Below, one piece after another: positions 1 through 11,300 of a stretch of 64,000 nt of DNA. The DNA is taken from NCBI GenBank assembly GCA_014871385.1, contig CM026426.1:633201-697200 (forward strand), given 5' to 3'. The notes under the pieces were generated by a model, which searched no databases, had not been told where the DNA came from, and saw nothing but the letters and a program-made list of their open reading frames with translations. Position 1 is the stretch's first letter. Every line of letters starts with the position of its first letter. The position numbers and the translations under genes are program-made. The stretch comes from Ceratodon purpureus. Taxonomy: Eukaryota; Streptophyta; Bryopsida; Pseudoditrichales; Ditrichaceae.

Positions 1-10
1 TGTAGATGAG

Positions 11-1405
11 GTGGTGGCAACCTCCACAGCACCATCTCATACAGGCTCAAACCCGTCATCGAGCTCATCGGGAAAGAAGAACCGAAAACGGGCGAATGAC
101 AAGGACCCGGACTACCCACCTCAGCGGTACCAGGACTTCGTTCGAGAGCTAACATTGGAGTGGTACGGATGTCGTAAACAGGAGGCGATTACCCGTACAT
201 ACGTTGACAAGAGGGAGACCGGAATCAAGAACTTGAAGACCTAGTTGGAAGAGTATTTGTGGAAGAAGCTGGACAGTTCCGAGAGATATAATGATTGTAT
301 TCATTACTTTCATTTCCCTAAGTGGATGGAGCAACAAATAACAACAAACACTACGAACATTGTGCATGTGTTTGAGTGTGTCAACAAGAAGCCGAAGGAG
401 GGCTACTCGCAGGCGCAGAAGGAGGAGATAGAGAAGCTCAAATATGTCCAAGATTCGTGCACGAGATTCTCGAGTAATAGGACGAGGGTGAGGCCATGGC
501 TTGAAGCTGGACTGAAAAGCGCAATGGATAAATACTTGTGGGGAGCAGTGGTTGGAGTTCCAAGAGGGTTCAAGTTGGTTCCGCTGTCAGGCACAAAGGA
601 AGGCGGTTATGGTAAAGTCCAAAAATTACGTATTGTTGGCATGGAAACCATACATGAGACTTGTGTCTTTGCGGAGAAGATGTCCAAGGCTACTGACGAG
701 ACCCAGAAGCGGTACGAGACATCAATAGAAGCCATGGTTTGCAGGATTGACCATCCCAGCGTTATTAAGTTTTTTGCGGTCAATGACTTGACGATGGAAG
801 CCTACACGCTTTGGTGGAATGGGGATTGCCTTCAGAATTTTCTGAACAAGTTTAATTCAAATATCGGTGAGGGTACTCAGAACCGTAACATCCACAAGCA
901 GACCGATATGCCCATGGAAACACGTGACCGTGTTAAGGCCTTCCGCACCCATAGGGCCAAGCTTAGCTTGGGCACTGATCTGTATTATGGACCGGGTCCA
1001 TAAGGGGTATTTGCAGCATAATGACATCTCCCCGGGAAACGTCTTGCCTCACTTCTCAAAGGATAAAGTGAGCAAAGTTTACATTGGAGTATGCGATTGG
1101 GGCCTTGCAAGTCGGGTGTGTGAGACAACTCCTTCAAGGTACGGTTACCCAACTGCTGCGGCGCATATGGCTGCCTTCAAGGAAGGTGGTACTTTTGTCG
1201 CTCCGGAGTTGTGATACACTTATGGTAAGCCAAATTCGGAGACCTCATATGAAACTCTAAGGAGGAGACATCTATATACGCAGGCTGCCGATGCGTTCTT
1301 GGTTGGAGTGGTAGCAATTATGATTTGGAAGGACGAGGACGACTTCGACCTTTTCAAGGATGCAGCGGGGAAGGCTAGATTTGCGGTGGCATTGAAGGAG
1401 CTCAT
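11..1405 (+). pseudogene. Atypical protein kinase-like pseudogene 1 (5' end outside window)
   Basis: Broken reading frames together read as a kinase-like protein. A basic N-terminal part (11-241) is followed by a TAG at 242-244 and a helical region. A glycine loop EGGYGKV lies near 600-620, a candidate ATP-binding lysine in FAEKM near 670, and the catalytic loop HNDISPGN at about 1015-1038. DWG replaces DFG at 1095-1103, and APE-like APEL is near 1200-1211. The catalytic-loop lysine of ordinary kinases is serine here, as in the HxDxSxxN loops of FunK1-like kinases. One extra base near 964 shifts the frame, and TGA at 1212-1214 interrupts the C-lobe, which continues to about 1405. A related copy lies on the minus strand at 7330-8803 and fragments lie near 61.5-62.2 kb. 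Kinase fold is likely, activity doubtful, substrate unknown. Confidence 0.7.
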
Positions 1406-2880
1406 AAAATACTTCTACTATTCTTTCACTAAAAGGCTTCATATTCTCAATTTAATTCGGGTTACCATCTCTTTATGTACTTTTAACGTTCCACCCTCTA
1501 TACAATTTCCACTCTCGAATATATTTTTCATTTACTTTTTCTTTATTTTCCTCTATGTTTTTTCCCCTCTATGTTATGCCCATTTTTTTTACGTGTAATT
1601 TGTCTAATCTACCACTCTAACCCTCAAAGCTACAGAAATGTTAATGTTGAATTTCTTTCTTTTATATCGTTTTGAACGTTCCTATTTCAATATATTTCCT
1701 TCATGTCCCATGTTAAATTATAAATTACTAATTCTAGCACTATTCCACCATACCCGTTCTCCATGTACTAAAATTCCTTAGATCTTGAATATGTATTTAT
1801 ATTTAGTTCTTTCACATGCTCCTGAGTCCTCCATCATTCGAGCTTGGTTTTTCTTGTTTCTCTTTCCTTCTGCTACCCATTCCACTACTCTTTTATCTTG
1901 ATTTTAATTTTTTGGAAGGCAATATTCATCCCCCTCGTTACGTTCATGGCCTTTTAAACATTTTATTACCATAATATTTAAATCCAGTCATTGTTTCATT
2001 GTAAATCTCTACATCTGCCACTCTTTCAATATACCCCTTCAATTACGTATAAAATCGCAACCCTCAAGCAACCACACTTTATTTTGGTATTTAAACATTC
2101 CTTTGCAATTTCTTGCACTCCTCCATTTGTTAGATTTTATACCTCCCATCGCAAAACTCTATTATCCTACTGCTTTAGTTTTTATTGACTACTGTACCCC
2201 TCTTTCATATATATGTTTTGAACTCTCCATGTATCACTACATCATGGCCGTCGTCTATTTATTTTAATAATTATAATTTCGTTACTTTCCCTCTCTACGG
2301 TCTCTATTTTTTTCTTCTATTATTTCGATGGTTCACTCATTTGTTTACTTATGAATATACTTCTACTTCACAGTCTTCCCCAAGTGTAGCAATACATTAT
2401 TTCTTAATATTACACACGTCGTCGTTATAGTTCTAATATTCATATCCATCCTCAACCTTCTTATTCTTTGTGTTGTTGATTAATTTAATTACTTACTATT
2501 TAGAAACAATACCACCCCACCAAACATCTTTCATCAGTATTTTTAGTATCCTAATAATATATTTATTTCTAAAATTATGTTCCATCAATATACGTTCTCG
2601 TGTAATAATTTTAATTCCATACTTGTAGTTCCAAGTATTTCACGCCGTGCCTTTTTAATTTTTCCTTCGTACACTATATGTCTCTATGAATTATCGTGTC
2701 TGTTTAATTTTCTCATTGTGTCATTAATAAGTGATTACTTTTGTACGTATATACTATACAAGTTGGAATCCAATTTTATATTTCTATTTACGTTAAAGTG
2801 TATATGTATAAACATATATTCCTATAGTATATAATGTAAATGTCTTAATTAGTTGATTTATTTTATTTCATATAAGTTAC
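1406..2880. other. AT-rich, G-poor spacer with no recognisable gene
   Basis: The plus strand is rich in T and C and strikingly poor in G between about 1430 and 2480, then becomes plain AT-rich. Several short open frames exist, but none has a recognisable domain and composition alone explains them. I see no RNA gene. The strand skew resembles that of the LINE at 17.6-20.3 kb, so this may be very old element sequence, but no motif proves it. Confidence 0.4.
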
Positions 2881-2889
2881 AACTCAATT

Positions 2890-3399
2890 CTGGGCGTGAG
2901 AAACTAGAATTGTTTATAAAAACAATGATTTCAATTTTATTCGTTCACAAATTTTCATTATTCAATGACGATTGAGTGTTTTGTTTCTTATTTTTTGTTT
3001 TTTATTATTATCCCTTTTTCATCTCATAATGTGAGCTAGTATTTCTGTTTTTTTAATATTATCAGGAATGCTAGGGTATGAGAGTTTGTAAAATAAAAAC
3101 CATAAAAGTGCAAGAAGAGTTTTTATATTTCATATATCTCTAAACTGGGCGTGAGAAATTAGAATTGGACCATTGGTTATAAAAACAATGATTTGAGTTT
3201 TATTCCTCCTCTAATTTCCATTATTCCAAGACAATTGAATGTTTTTTTTTTTTTTTGATTTCTTAGTATCTCCAGTTTATCTCATAATCTAAACTACTAT
3301 TTATGTTTTTTTTTTTTTTGATTTTATCAAAATACTAAAGCACGGGAGTATGTAATATTAAAGAAATAAAAGTGGGAGAAAACATTCCATAAAAAGTTA
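2890..3399. repeat. Imperfect tandem duplication, about 255 bp per unit
   Basis: A unit beginning CTGGGCGTGAGAAACTAGAA at 2890 is followed by a second beginning CTGGGCGTGAGAAATTAGAA at 3145. Both continue with a TTATAAAAACAATGATTT block, a T-run, CATAATNTNANCTANTATTT and a GGGNGTATG-like end. The units differ by scattered substitutions and T-run length, so the duplication is not recent. No coding potential is seen. Confidence 0.75.
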
Positions 3400-4095
3400 G
3401 AGTTAAAGAATCTATATAAAAATTTTCATTGTGTACCACTATTCGAGAAGAAACTGGATCTATTTTTCTAAGAGATTTATGAAACGGTAAATCGGTAAAA
3501 TATAAATGCAAATCTCTTAACTATGTAAACGTAATTTGCACCGCATGAAACACAAAGTGTGTACATGAATTTATGCTGTGAATTACATTTAATGCTTTTT
3601 GACCGCAATGTTCATTTTATCATCTCGTTGTTGACATTTACTCTTCCGAACCGTTATTATAAAATGTTAATTTATTACCATATGCTACAACATAAGTAAC
3701 TTGGTTTCTTTAAATGAAAATTGGTACAAAACGTTTTAGTATACCCACAATGTTTACGGTTCTTTCCATTCAATAGAATATATATTCTTCTTCATAAACG
3801 TGTTCACATTGTTTGTAGATCCTAGGGAGTTATCGACCCCCAAAGAAGCAAAATATCACATAGTTCATTGGATCCCAATTTTAAACGTCGACCCCACCTC
3901 CCTGATCACAAAATCTTCAGGACATTCCCCACAATATCCAGGATATGTCTGAATTTTCTATTTGGGGCAGATTCGTTGTCCAAACAATCCCAAGTGAGAT
4001 TGTTTGGGACGAGAAGGAGGGTGGAGAGTAGGGGAGGAGAGGGGGGGAGGAGAGGAGAGAAAACAAAAGGAGAGGGGAGTTCCTTGGACCCTCCT
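3400..4095. other. Spacer ending in a purine-rich tract
   Basis: The stretch up to about 3990 is ordinary AT-rich DNA without a supportable gene. From about 4005 to 4080 the plus strand is almost purely purine (GGGACGAGAAGGAGGGTGGA and similar) and leads into the poly-C run. Adjacent polypurine and polypyrimidine blocks can form unusual DNA structures; that is inference. Confidence 0.4.
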
Positions 4096-4119
4096 CCCCC
4101 CCCCCCCCCCCCCCCCCCC
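4096..4119 (+). repeat. Poly-C tract of 24 bases
   Basis: An uninterrupted run of 24 C follows a polypurine stretch and precedes the first GGCCGTCC palindrome. A similar 29-base run stands before the minus-strand kinase pseudogene at 8938-8966. The exact length may be affected by sequencing error. Confidence 0.85.
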
Positions 4120-4122
4120 GAT

Positions 4123-4530
4123 GGCCGTCCCCGGGGACGGCCACGGCCGACCTTGCGTGGACGGTCGTCGCCCACGGCCGTCGGATCTTCTCCGACAAGG
4201 AGATCCTACGGCTTCGGACACGGCCGTCCCGGGGACGGCCGTGGCCCAACCCGCGGTTGGAGGTCCCGTCCGCATGGACGGCCGTGGCTGTCTATGCGGT
4301 CACAGCCCCCTGACCGCGGGGTGGAGCACGGCCGTCCCCGGGCTTGGCCGTCCCGACCGCGGGGCGGCGGTCCACCGACGCACCCTTTGGGGAGCGGTCG
4401 CGGCCGCACGACCGGTCGCGACCGTGTTCCTGGACGGCCGCGACCGGTCGCGCGACGGACCAGTTACGGCCGTTGGATTCTCCATTCCCCGAGATCCAAC
4501 GGCCGTAGGGGGGCCGTCGTTTGACCTAAC
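4123..4530. repeat. GC-rich block of GGCCGTCC / GGACGGCC palindromes (family C, copy 1)
   Basis: A perfect 20-bp palindrome GGCCGTCCCCGGGGACGGCC lies at 4123-4142, with a near-identical one around 4222-4240. CGGCCGT, GGCCGTCG and CGGCCGC half-sites recur every 15-40 bases to about 4510. Composition differs sharply from both AT-rich flanks. The long open frames here on both strands are by-products of GC richness. The block lies about 400-800 bp upstream of the ATG at 4906, a position matching the block at 9108-9600 upstream of the minus-strand kinase pseudogene. Confidence 0.8.
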
Positions 4531-4905
4531 TGGCCGTCTAGGGGTTCGGGCCAGCATAAAAGGCTGGCCCTGCATCCTTTTTCTCCACTTGGGTGCTCGT
4601 GCTACATGTGCTGGATTTACTTCAGCTCAGTTGCGTTCCTCCAAGCTTTTTCTACTTCCCCACGGGTTATCGTGGGATTGTGTTTAAGATTATCAGTACC
4701 GTTTGTTGGTTATTATGAAACCAACAAAATAGTGCTTCATACCTACGGTTTTTTGGCAGGAGTTCTAGGTTTTGTTTCGGTCCTTATGCACTAGATATAT
4801 ACGAGATTAAATCAACTTTTATACATTGGGGAGAAGTCACAGCCATTGTTACAAGGTTGGTTCGATACACGGTATTCTCAGGTACTCGCTTACTCGACTT
4901 TTGCC

Positions 4906-6408
4906 ATGCCTCGTAACGACCGGGGAGGATCCTCCACTCCAAAAAAGAAACACCCCTTGGATCCATACGCTACGAATGATCCTGATTGCGTAGCAGAGTT
5001 TGGATGGGAGGAGGAACCATCACCATGGAGGATGGTAACTTGCAAGGAATATGTGAAGATGAAGCACCTCATGAAGTTGATCCCAGTACATCTACGTACC
5101 AAGGCTGCGGAGAAACAGGCAACACGGGGAGAGATCAGGATTGAGAATTGTTAAAGTGATCATTTCAAAATTCGATATAACGAGGTGTTTCAAGCAGCAC
5201 GAATCCAGAACTCCCGACCTCATATCATGTTGTATTCGAATATGGCAATGGTGTGGGCGGAGAAAGTCTTACACAAGAGGGTTGACTGGACCACAATCTC
5301 GGGCCTGAGGACAGATAGAATGAACAGAGAAAGCATGGATCTTGACACAGACTGGGTTGGACATAGCGATTGTCCCGCACTACATATTTCAAACCGTCAG
5401 AGTCCACCAGCACAAGATGCAGGAACACAAACTCTAGCCATCAAATATAATGTTGAGGAACAGGAGAGACGTCGTTTAAGCTATGATGATGAAGACAACT
5501 ATCGAGGACGTCGCTCGAACGAAAATCCTAGGAATCGCAGAGGGCATCATGGCAGAGAGTCATTGCCTACCAACCATGAGGAGTATGGACAATGCTCTGC
5601 CCACGGGGGACACCGTTCGCAAGATCGTCAAGACGTGGGACCCCACAAACGAGGCTATGGCTACTGGGAACCGGAAGGAGCTGATTTACCCTATGACTTT
5701 GCGGATGATGCATATGGACCGTTTGGGGGACGACCTTGGGAGGATTATGCAACGGGATCAAGATACTTTAGTAACTATGACGACGGCTGGTTGGAAATAC
5801 CGAGTCTTCCAAGGAGTGCTAGTCCGCGCCATCGAACACCTGCGAGAGAGGTACCTCACGGTTATTTCCTAGATCGCGAAGAAGTTACGCAGAGACTGGG
5901 ACGTGATGATTACGCAACTCCCCCTCCATACCGCAGATATGGTGGTCATGCTACCCCATTTGCCCTTTTTGCAGAAGATGATTACAGATCATCTTCGCAG
6001 ACTCCGCCTAGAATATTTCCTCCACCTCTAGGTTATCACAACGACGGTACTGGTCACAATAGCGGGGAAAACCGCAACGTACTTCATCCCGATGACAGAG
6101 TACCACCTCCTCCTTTTGGATACCCTCCCGGTCGAGTTGTAAGAGATAGCTATTTTGAGGAAGAATCAGAGTTGGAGCGGGCAAGGCAAAATTACGTACT
6201 ACAGATGGAGAATCATGCGTTTCACCTTAGACCAGATAATCAAAGATTGATGGAGGAGAGATAGAGACTTTTGAGAGCCTTGACAAATTCTGCAGGGCAC
6301 GGGCCACAAGAAACTTACGATCGGGGAGGTCCAAGCGAACTCCCCAATGATGACAACTATTATCATCCATATGACTACAATGGATTAGGGTGGAGGGGAG
6401 ACTATTAG
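4906..6408 (+). pseudogene. Unknown protein with Gly/Tyr/Pro/Asp-rich disordered tail, broken by two stops
   Basis: From ATG 4906 the frame reads about 500 codons to TAG 6406-6408, interrupted by TAA 5152-5154 and TAG 6262-6264. The frame continues unchanged through both, and each is one C-to-T change from a glutamine codon. The start, MPRNDRGGSSTPKKKHPLDP, resembles the basic starts of the two kinase-like genes in this region. Residues 27-80 could be folded (FGWEEEPSPW, TCKEYVKMKHLMKL). The rest is low-complexity, rich in R, Y, G, P and D, with a short helical stretch near residue 425. No family recognised. Position and N-terminus suggest one module with the kinases. A gene with recoded stops is possible but not preferred. 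Confidence 0.55.
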
Positions 6409-7329
6409 AATGGGGTGCATGGTAGTACTTTCTACAGCATCGGAGCGTACCGAGTCTTTAATGTGGACATCGCATATTACAAATTTACAGCGTAAAGTAA
6501 AAGATGCAAGCATAGTGTGTACATAGTTTGTAGTTTTGTAGGTGGAGGTTTAAGATGTACGGACTCAAAAAAATTGGCACGTGCCACATATTGCAAATAG
6601 AATAGATAGAATTAGTGGAATAGAGTGTACTTGTGTTGTCTTCTATACTGTAGTTGTCATGACATTTGAAATGAATTTGTCTTTTTAATCTTCTCCTGGC
6701 GGTATTCTAAGTGCACATTAATATCAATGTCACTATTTTTTAAATGACAACTTACCATTGACATGGGTTACGACCAGTTGAATATTATGAATTTCAAGAC
6801 AAATATGCAAAATAATTTTCAAATATTTTTTTTGCTAAATTAATAAGAATATCGTGAATGATCCTTTTCGAGGGATGCATATTAATATTTAAGCTATTTG
6901 TTTGTACCGGGGATTATGAGCAATCATGTTATGCGGCCCTTACGCTTTCGTCTTCACGAAAAGAACTTTAGTATACGCTTGCCAATATTTCTAAGACTAA
7001 AACGTACAAAGCATATTGGTTACAATTCACATATCACATCATTTTCATAATCACCGTTCTAGCTGGATGTGTGGAGCAAATCCTTTTTCCAAAGAATACA
7101 AGGGGCAGAAATAGACCAATCTCAGTACAGAGACCAGATTTGAACCAAATGCAAGTAAACTTTATAAACAAAATATTGACCAATGTACAAAAATTGAGAT
7201 TCCAACATCTCATCATAATATAGAGTCTAAATATAACTATTCACTACTAAGAGCTATGCCCGCCGTCCGGTAACAAAAAAAACATTATGAAATTATAGGA
7301 ATACGGAAAGGTAGATATGTCTCTCCATA
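6409..7329. other. AT-rich spacer
   Basis: No gene, RNA or clear repeat is supported. The part from about 7030 to 7320 lies just beyond the 3' end of the minus-strand kinase pseudogene and may include its 3' untranslated region. Confidence 0.4.
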
Positions 7330-8803
7330 TCAGTAACCCACGGGGTAGTGCTCGAAGGGAGTGGGCCAGTTGTGTGTATCTCTGAAACGGTTAATAAGAT
7401 GTCCGAGTCTACCCACCGTTCCTCTGTTGTTTTGGCAAACTCTATCAAGATAACCTTCGAAAACTGTTGCGAGGTCTCCAATCTTCTTGAAATGGCGTGT
7501 TTCTACTGGCTCCGCTTCGTGGTATGCCGTGCACATGTTGCCCCCGTTGATCTTTGCCGCAATCTTCGCGGTCACGAAATCCTGCGATGCAACCCTCAAA
7601 TCTGGATTGATTTTAATATCTTGGCTTTCCTTGTGTACGTATACCAAGCGAGGATCCACCCACTATCACCTCCTCATAGTCTCTCCCATCTGATGGACAC
7701 TCTCAAAAACCCAAGGCGACCTTCTGTTCTCTAGTGTCTTCGTCATCAAGCCCCATTCTCAAACCCCGATGTAGATCTTGGACTCATCTTCCGTAAAGTG
7801 AAGTAGGATGTTGTCCGGTGAGAAGTCATTGTGGAGGTAACTGTATTTGTGCACAACATCTATGATGTTACACAATGCCCAAGCAAGCTCTGTACGTTTA
7901 CTTCGGAAAAGTCGGAGACGCTTTCCTAGAATCGGACTGTCCTCTGCATTCCTATTGAAGATGTAGTCGATGGGGAGGTCACCGGGGGCCTCATTGTCCC
8001 TCTGTAGCATGGCTCGAAGGGTCCCACCGTTCCACCAATACATGAATCCCACATGTTCCACTTGATGAATGGCCATGAAGCGGATGACACCAGGATGGGG
8101 AATCCTTATCGCAAGAGATTCATTGTTGTGGTCCACACGTGCCAAATCCGGCCTCATAGACCAATTGAGCGGCCGTTTCTCAGCAAAATCCCAGAATGGT
8201 GGGATTTCCGGGTTTCCCTCGATACAAATCCTACGTATGGTAGCATAACCACCTCTGTGAACTTCCTTGTCCAAGTAATAGAAAATTGCAAAGTCTGCCA
8301 AGATAGTCAAATGCCGTCTACGTAAGTCGGCCGCTGTCTCCATCCCAATCGGAGAATTCCACCAAGTAATAGACGCCCATCGATGCTTTCTTGAGCTCAG
8401 GGGCGCCATTAGTCTCTGGAAGCAATCTGCCTTTGTAATAGTATCCTTGAAGGCCTCGACTCCCCCGCTTTGCTCCCTTGCATACTTAGACAACGTCACG
8501 AGCATTCCATAACGCATCGTGTGCACGCTGTGACACGATATGAAGGTAACCGGGCTTTTTTCTCTCCGAATGCTAGTGCGGATCCATCAAACGATCCATA
8601 ATCCTTTGCTCCATCTCTGACGTGAATTTCTTAGGCTCGTCTTCCTCATACCAAACGTAACGACTGTTCAATAAAACAAGGGTGTTCTCCTAGTTAAATT
8701 CCACGATGAATGCCGTAATATAATCCTTGCAACGTAAGCTCGGTTTGTCATCGTATTTGTTCGCCCATTCCCCTACATTCTTCTGCTTCTTGTTCTTCGG
8801 CAT
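7330..8803 (-). pseudogene. Atypical protein kinase-like pseudogene 2
   Basis: Translation would start at ATG 8803 (MPKNKKQKNVGEWANKYDDK). Two TAG codons interrupt the N-terminal part, each one C-to-T change from CAG, and there are frame changes near 8530 and after the catalytic loop. A glycine loop relic GGYATI lies at about 8235-8255. The catalytic loop HNDFSPDNILLHF sits around 7795-7833, again with serine for the usual lysine, followed by ESKIYIGV as in copy 1 (SKVYIGV). The C-lobe continues in another frame to 7330. Architecture matches the plus-strand copy at 11-1405, and the GC-rich palindromic block and poly-C tract lie directly upstream. Clearly homologous to copy 1; present activity unlikely. 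Confidence 0.7.
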
Positions 8804-8937
8804 CGTGGAAAGCCTTCAAGGCTTCACGTAATCAAATACGCAACTCCAAATAAACCCTCAATTCCCACAAAGATTAGTAAGAGCAATACAAATCCAAAGG
8901 GTTTTGAAAAAAACCGTTTAGAAACTTGAAAAGTCCA

Positions 8938-8966
<29 letters not shown>
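8938..8966 (+). repeat. Poly-C tract of 29 bases
   Basis: Uninterrupted C run about 135 bp upstream of the minus-strand kinase start, so a poly-G tract in that gene's direction. It parallels the poly-C at 4096-4119. Confidence 0.85.
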
Positions 8967-8968
<2 letters not shown>

Positions 8969-9107
8969 AATAAAGGACCCCTTTCCTTCCGGTGAGAACG
9001 ACCAACGGAGAAGGAGCGAATCCCCCACCAGTAGCAATCGGCCTCACTCAAAATGGGAGAAAAAAGGTAAAAAATGAAGAGGAGGCTTCCCCACACATAG
9101 GGGAAGC

Positions 9108-9691
9108 CGACCTCACGGCCGTCCGATCTTCGGCCCCCGCGGTTGTCGCCTGAAGGCGCCGGCCGTCCGATCGGACGGCCGCGTCTCCACGCGGTTGGCC
9201 ACGCGGACGGCCATCCGATCAAACGGCCCTCCGTGGCCGACCATGCCGGCCGCGAGCCGTCCGATCTCGTGGCCGTCCCGCGGCTGACCGCGGAGACGGC
9301 CGCCCGATCGAATGGTCCTCCTAGGCTGACCATGGCGGCCGCGGGCCGTCCGATCCTGCGGCCGTCGACGTGGCTGACCGCGGGGACAGCCACGTCGACG
9401 GCTACGAGATCCGACGGCCCAAGAGTGCCGCCCACATCCGACGGCCCGCGATGAGCCAGAACGGCCGCATCTTGGCCGTCGGATCGAGGTGCGGCCGTCC
9501 CCAGCGACCCCGCCGCCGTCACCGCGATCCGACGGCTGAGATGGGGCGTGGTGGCGGGATCGGCCGATCGGACGGTTGGAGGATGTTTTTACCCCCCCGG
9601 GGTCTTAAATTTATTACCGCGACGTAAATTTCGAGCGTCGGGGACGCCACGTCTGGGACAGGGGACGTCCGGGTCGGACGTCCGGACGTCT
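9108..9691. repeat. GC-rich block of CGGCCGTCC / GGACGGCCG palindromes (family C, copy 2)
   Basis: A perfect 22-bp palindrome, half-site CGGCCGTCCGA plus its complement, lies at 9160-9181. GGCCGTCC, CGATCCGACGG, CGGCCGCG and related half-sites recur to about 9585, and GACGTCCGGACGTC palindromes follow at 9663-9690. The whole resembles the block at 4123-4530 in composition and core sequence and lies upstream of the minus-strand kinase. Long open frames here are composition artefacts. Confidence 0.8.
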
Positions 9692-10293
9692 ATTTGAACA
9701 ACTCTGTACATATCGCTATATTGTATGCTTAATTTTTAGTTTTTGAAATGCAGTTGCTATGTAAATGAACATAAATGTTCATTTCTATAGAAAATTCACC
9801 ATAAAAATTACCTTCTATAGTATTTGAATTTCAGTTTTAATATTTGCACTCAGCGCCACTATCTTGTGAACGATGAGTAGTGAGCAATGAGCATAGAACA
9901 AAAAAATTGCACTTTCGAGAAATATCTGAGGTTATTTTTCTATGTTTCTTTTATAAACAATCATAAATTGAGGGGATCTTTGGGTATACTTTCTTAGTGT
10001 ATATGGATTGTGATATTATGGGCCCTATAACTTTGAATTCAATGAAATTAGAATTTTGACTCACAAATTTTTTAGCTTTGGTAATACAATTAACAAATAA
10101 CTGGGATGTATGTATATTTTTTTTCCAATTCGGTTCTCTCGGATCCAAGACAAGAATATTCCAAACATTTAGAAGAATATTTCCTAGATTTGTTTTCTTT
10201 ATGGTTGCTTACCATTCAAGACAAAATTTTGGTTTAGGGTGAAAGAAAAAAGTAATTTTTATTTATATTCTGCTACTACAAATCCCAAAGAAA
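9692..10293. other. AT-rich spacer
   Basis: I see no gene, RNA or repeat with support here. Confidence 0.4.
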
Positions 10294-11300
10294 CACTACA
10301 CTAAATTAGGTATTTTATAACTAGCTTTTATGACTACGGAAAGTCAGAAAATTGGAAAATGTGACACGAGTGGGATTTTGGAATGTGACGCGCGGAACGA
10401 CAAGGTCTAGTCATTACTGACGAGTTGCTTCGGACATCCAATTATATTTATAAATACACTCTCAAGTGTATACACAGGGAGAATTTAAGTGCCACGTTAG
10501 CATTAGAGGGCTAGTTTTGACTGGCCTACGAGACCACAACTTTCTTTGACATGCCTGAGCAAAAGACGTAAAAATTCTACGTGGCATAAGACTCTGTGTA
10601 GTAACATTTTTTGCTGACATGGATTGTGACTCTTTCGAGTCATGTTTTTGATGACGTGGCAACCTCCACGTGGAATTTGACTGTCAGTCACATTTTTGGC
10701 TTACATGGAATGTGACTTTGTCATGTCAATTTTTTATGATATGGTGCATCCACGTGGAATGTGACTTTTAGTCATATATTTGGCTAACGTGGATTGCGAC
10801 TTTTTTCAATTATGTTTTTGATGACGTGGCAAACTCCACGTGGAAGGTAAGTGTCAATGTCATTTTTCGCTGAAGTGGTTTGTGACTTAATGTAGTCATA
10901 TTTTGGGCAGACGTGGCAAGGCAACTGGAATTTGGCAACGACGTTTGTGACTGGATTCAGTCATGTGCTTATGACTTGCAGTTATCTTCTTCCTACAGGT
11001 TGAATAGAATATGACTATCACTAGTGACAAAAGTGGCCACAGTTTGGTCACTACATAACTGATACTAGTTGTCTTACTATTGATATATATTGCCGCATTT
11101 TACTACATAGAGTTACATATGGGTGACTGAGAGTCATATTTATAAAGTCACATACGGGTGACTCAAAGTCATATCGCTTGTATATCTTTGCAATGCGTGT
11201 GTTGACATGACATTGGATTCAGACCATTGTTAGCAGTGATTTGCAATCAAAAGAAGGAAGTCACGGCAAAGTTTACTACGGTAGTATAAAGGAGGCAATG
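10294..11300 (+). mobile_element. CACTA-like transposon left end with subterminal repeats
   Basis: CACTACACTAAATTAGG begins at 10294, the form expected for a CACTA (EnSpm) terminus. It is followed by roughly 700 bp dense in GTGAC/GTCAC and CCACGTGG motifs; perfect CCACGTGG cores lie at 10676, 10750 and 10836. A segment ATGTTTTTGATGACGTGGCA recurs at about 10650 and 10811, showing tandem growth with a period near 160 bp. Such subterminal repeats are normally transposase binding sites in this superfamily. No matching right end with a 3-bp duplication was found, so the element is partial or extends into decayed sequence. Confidence 0.5.

Noticed and set aside
3868..4687. Long open frames on both strands in the GC-rich block at 3.9-4.7 kb (and 8.8-9.6 kb)
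   Set aside because: They exist in most frames at once and consist of Arg/Gly/Pro/Asp-rich repeats of the palindrome. GC richness removes stop codons.
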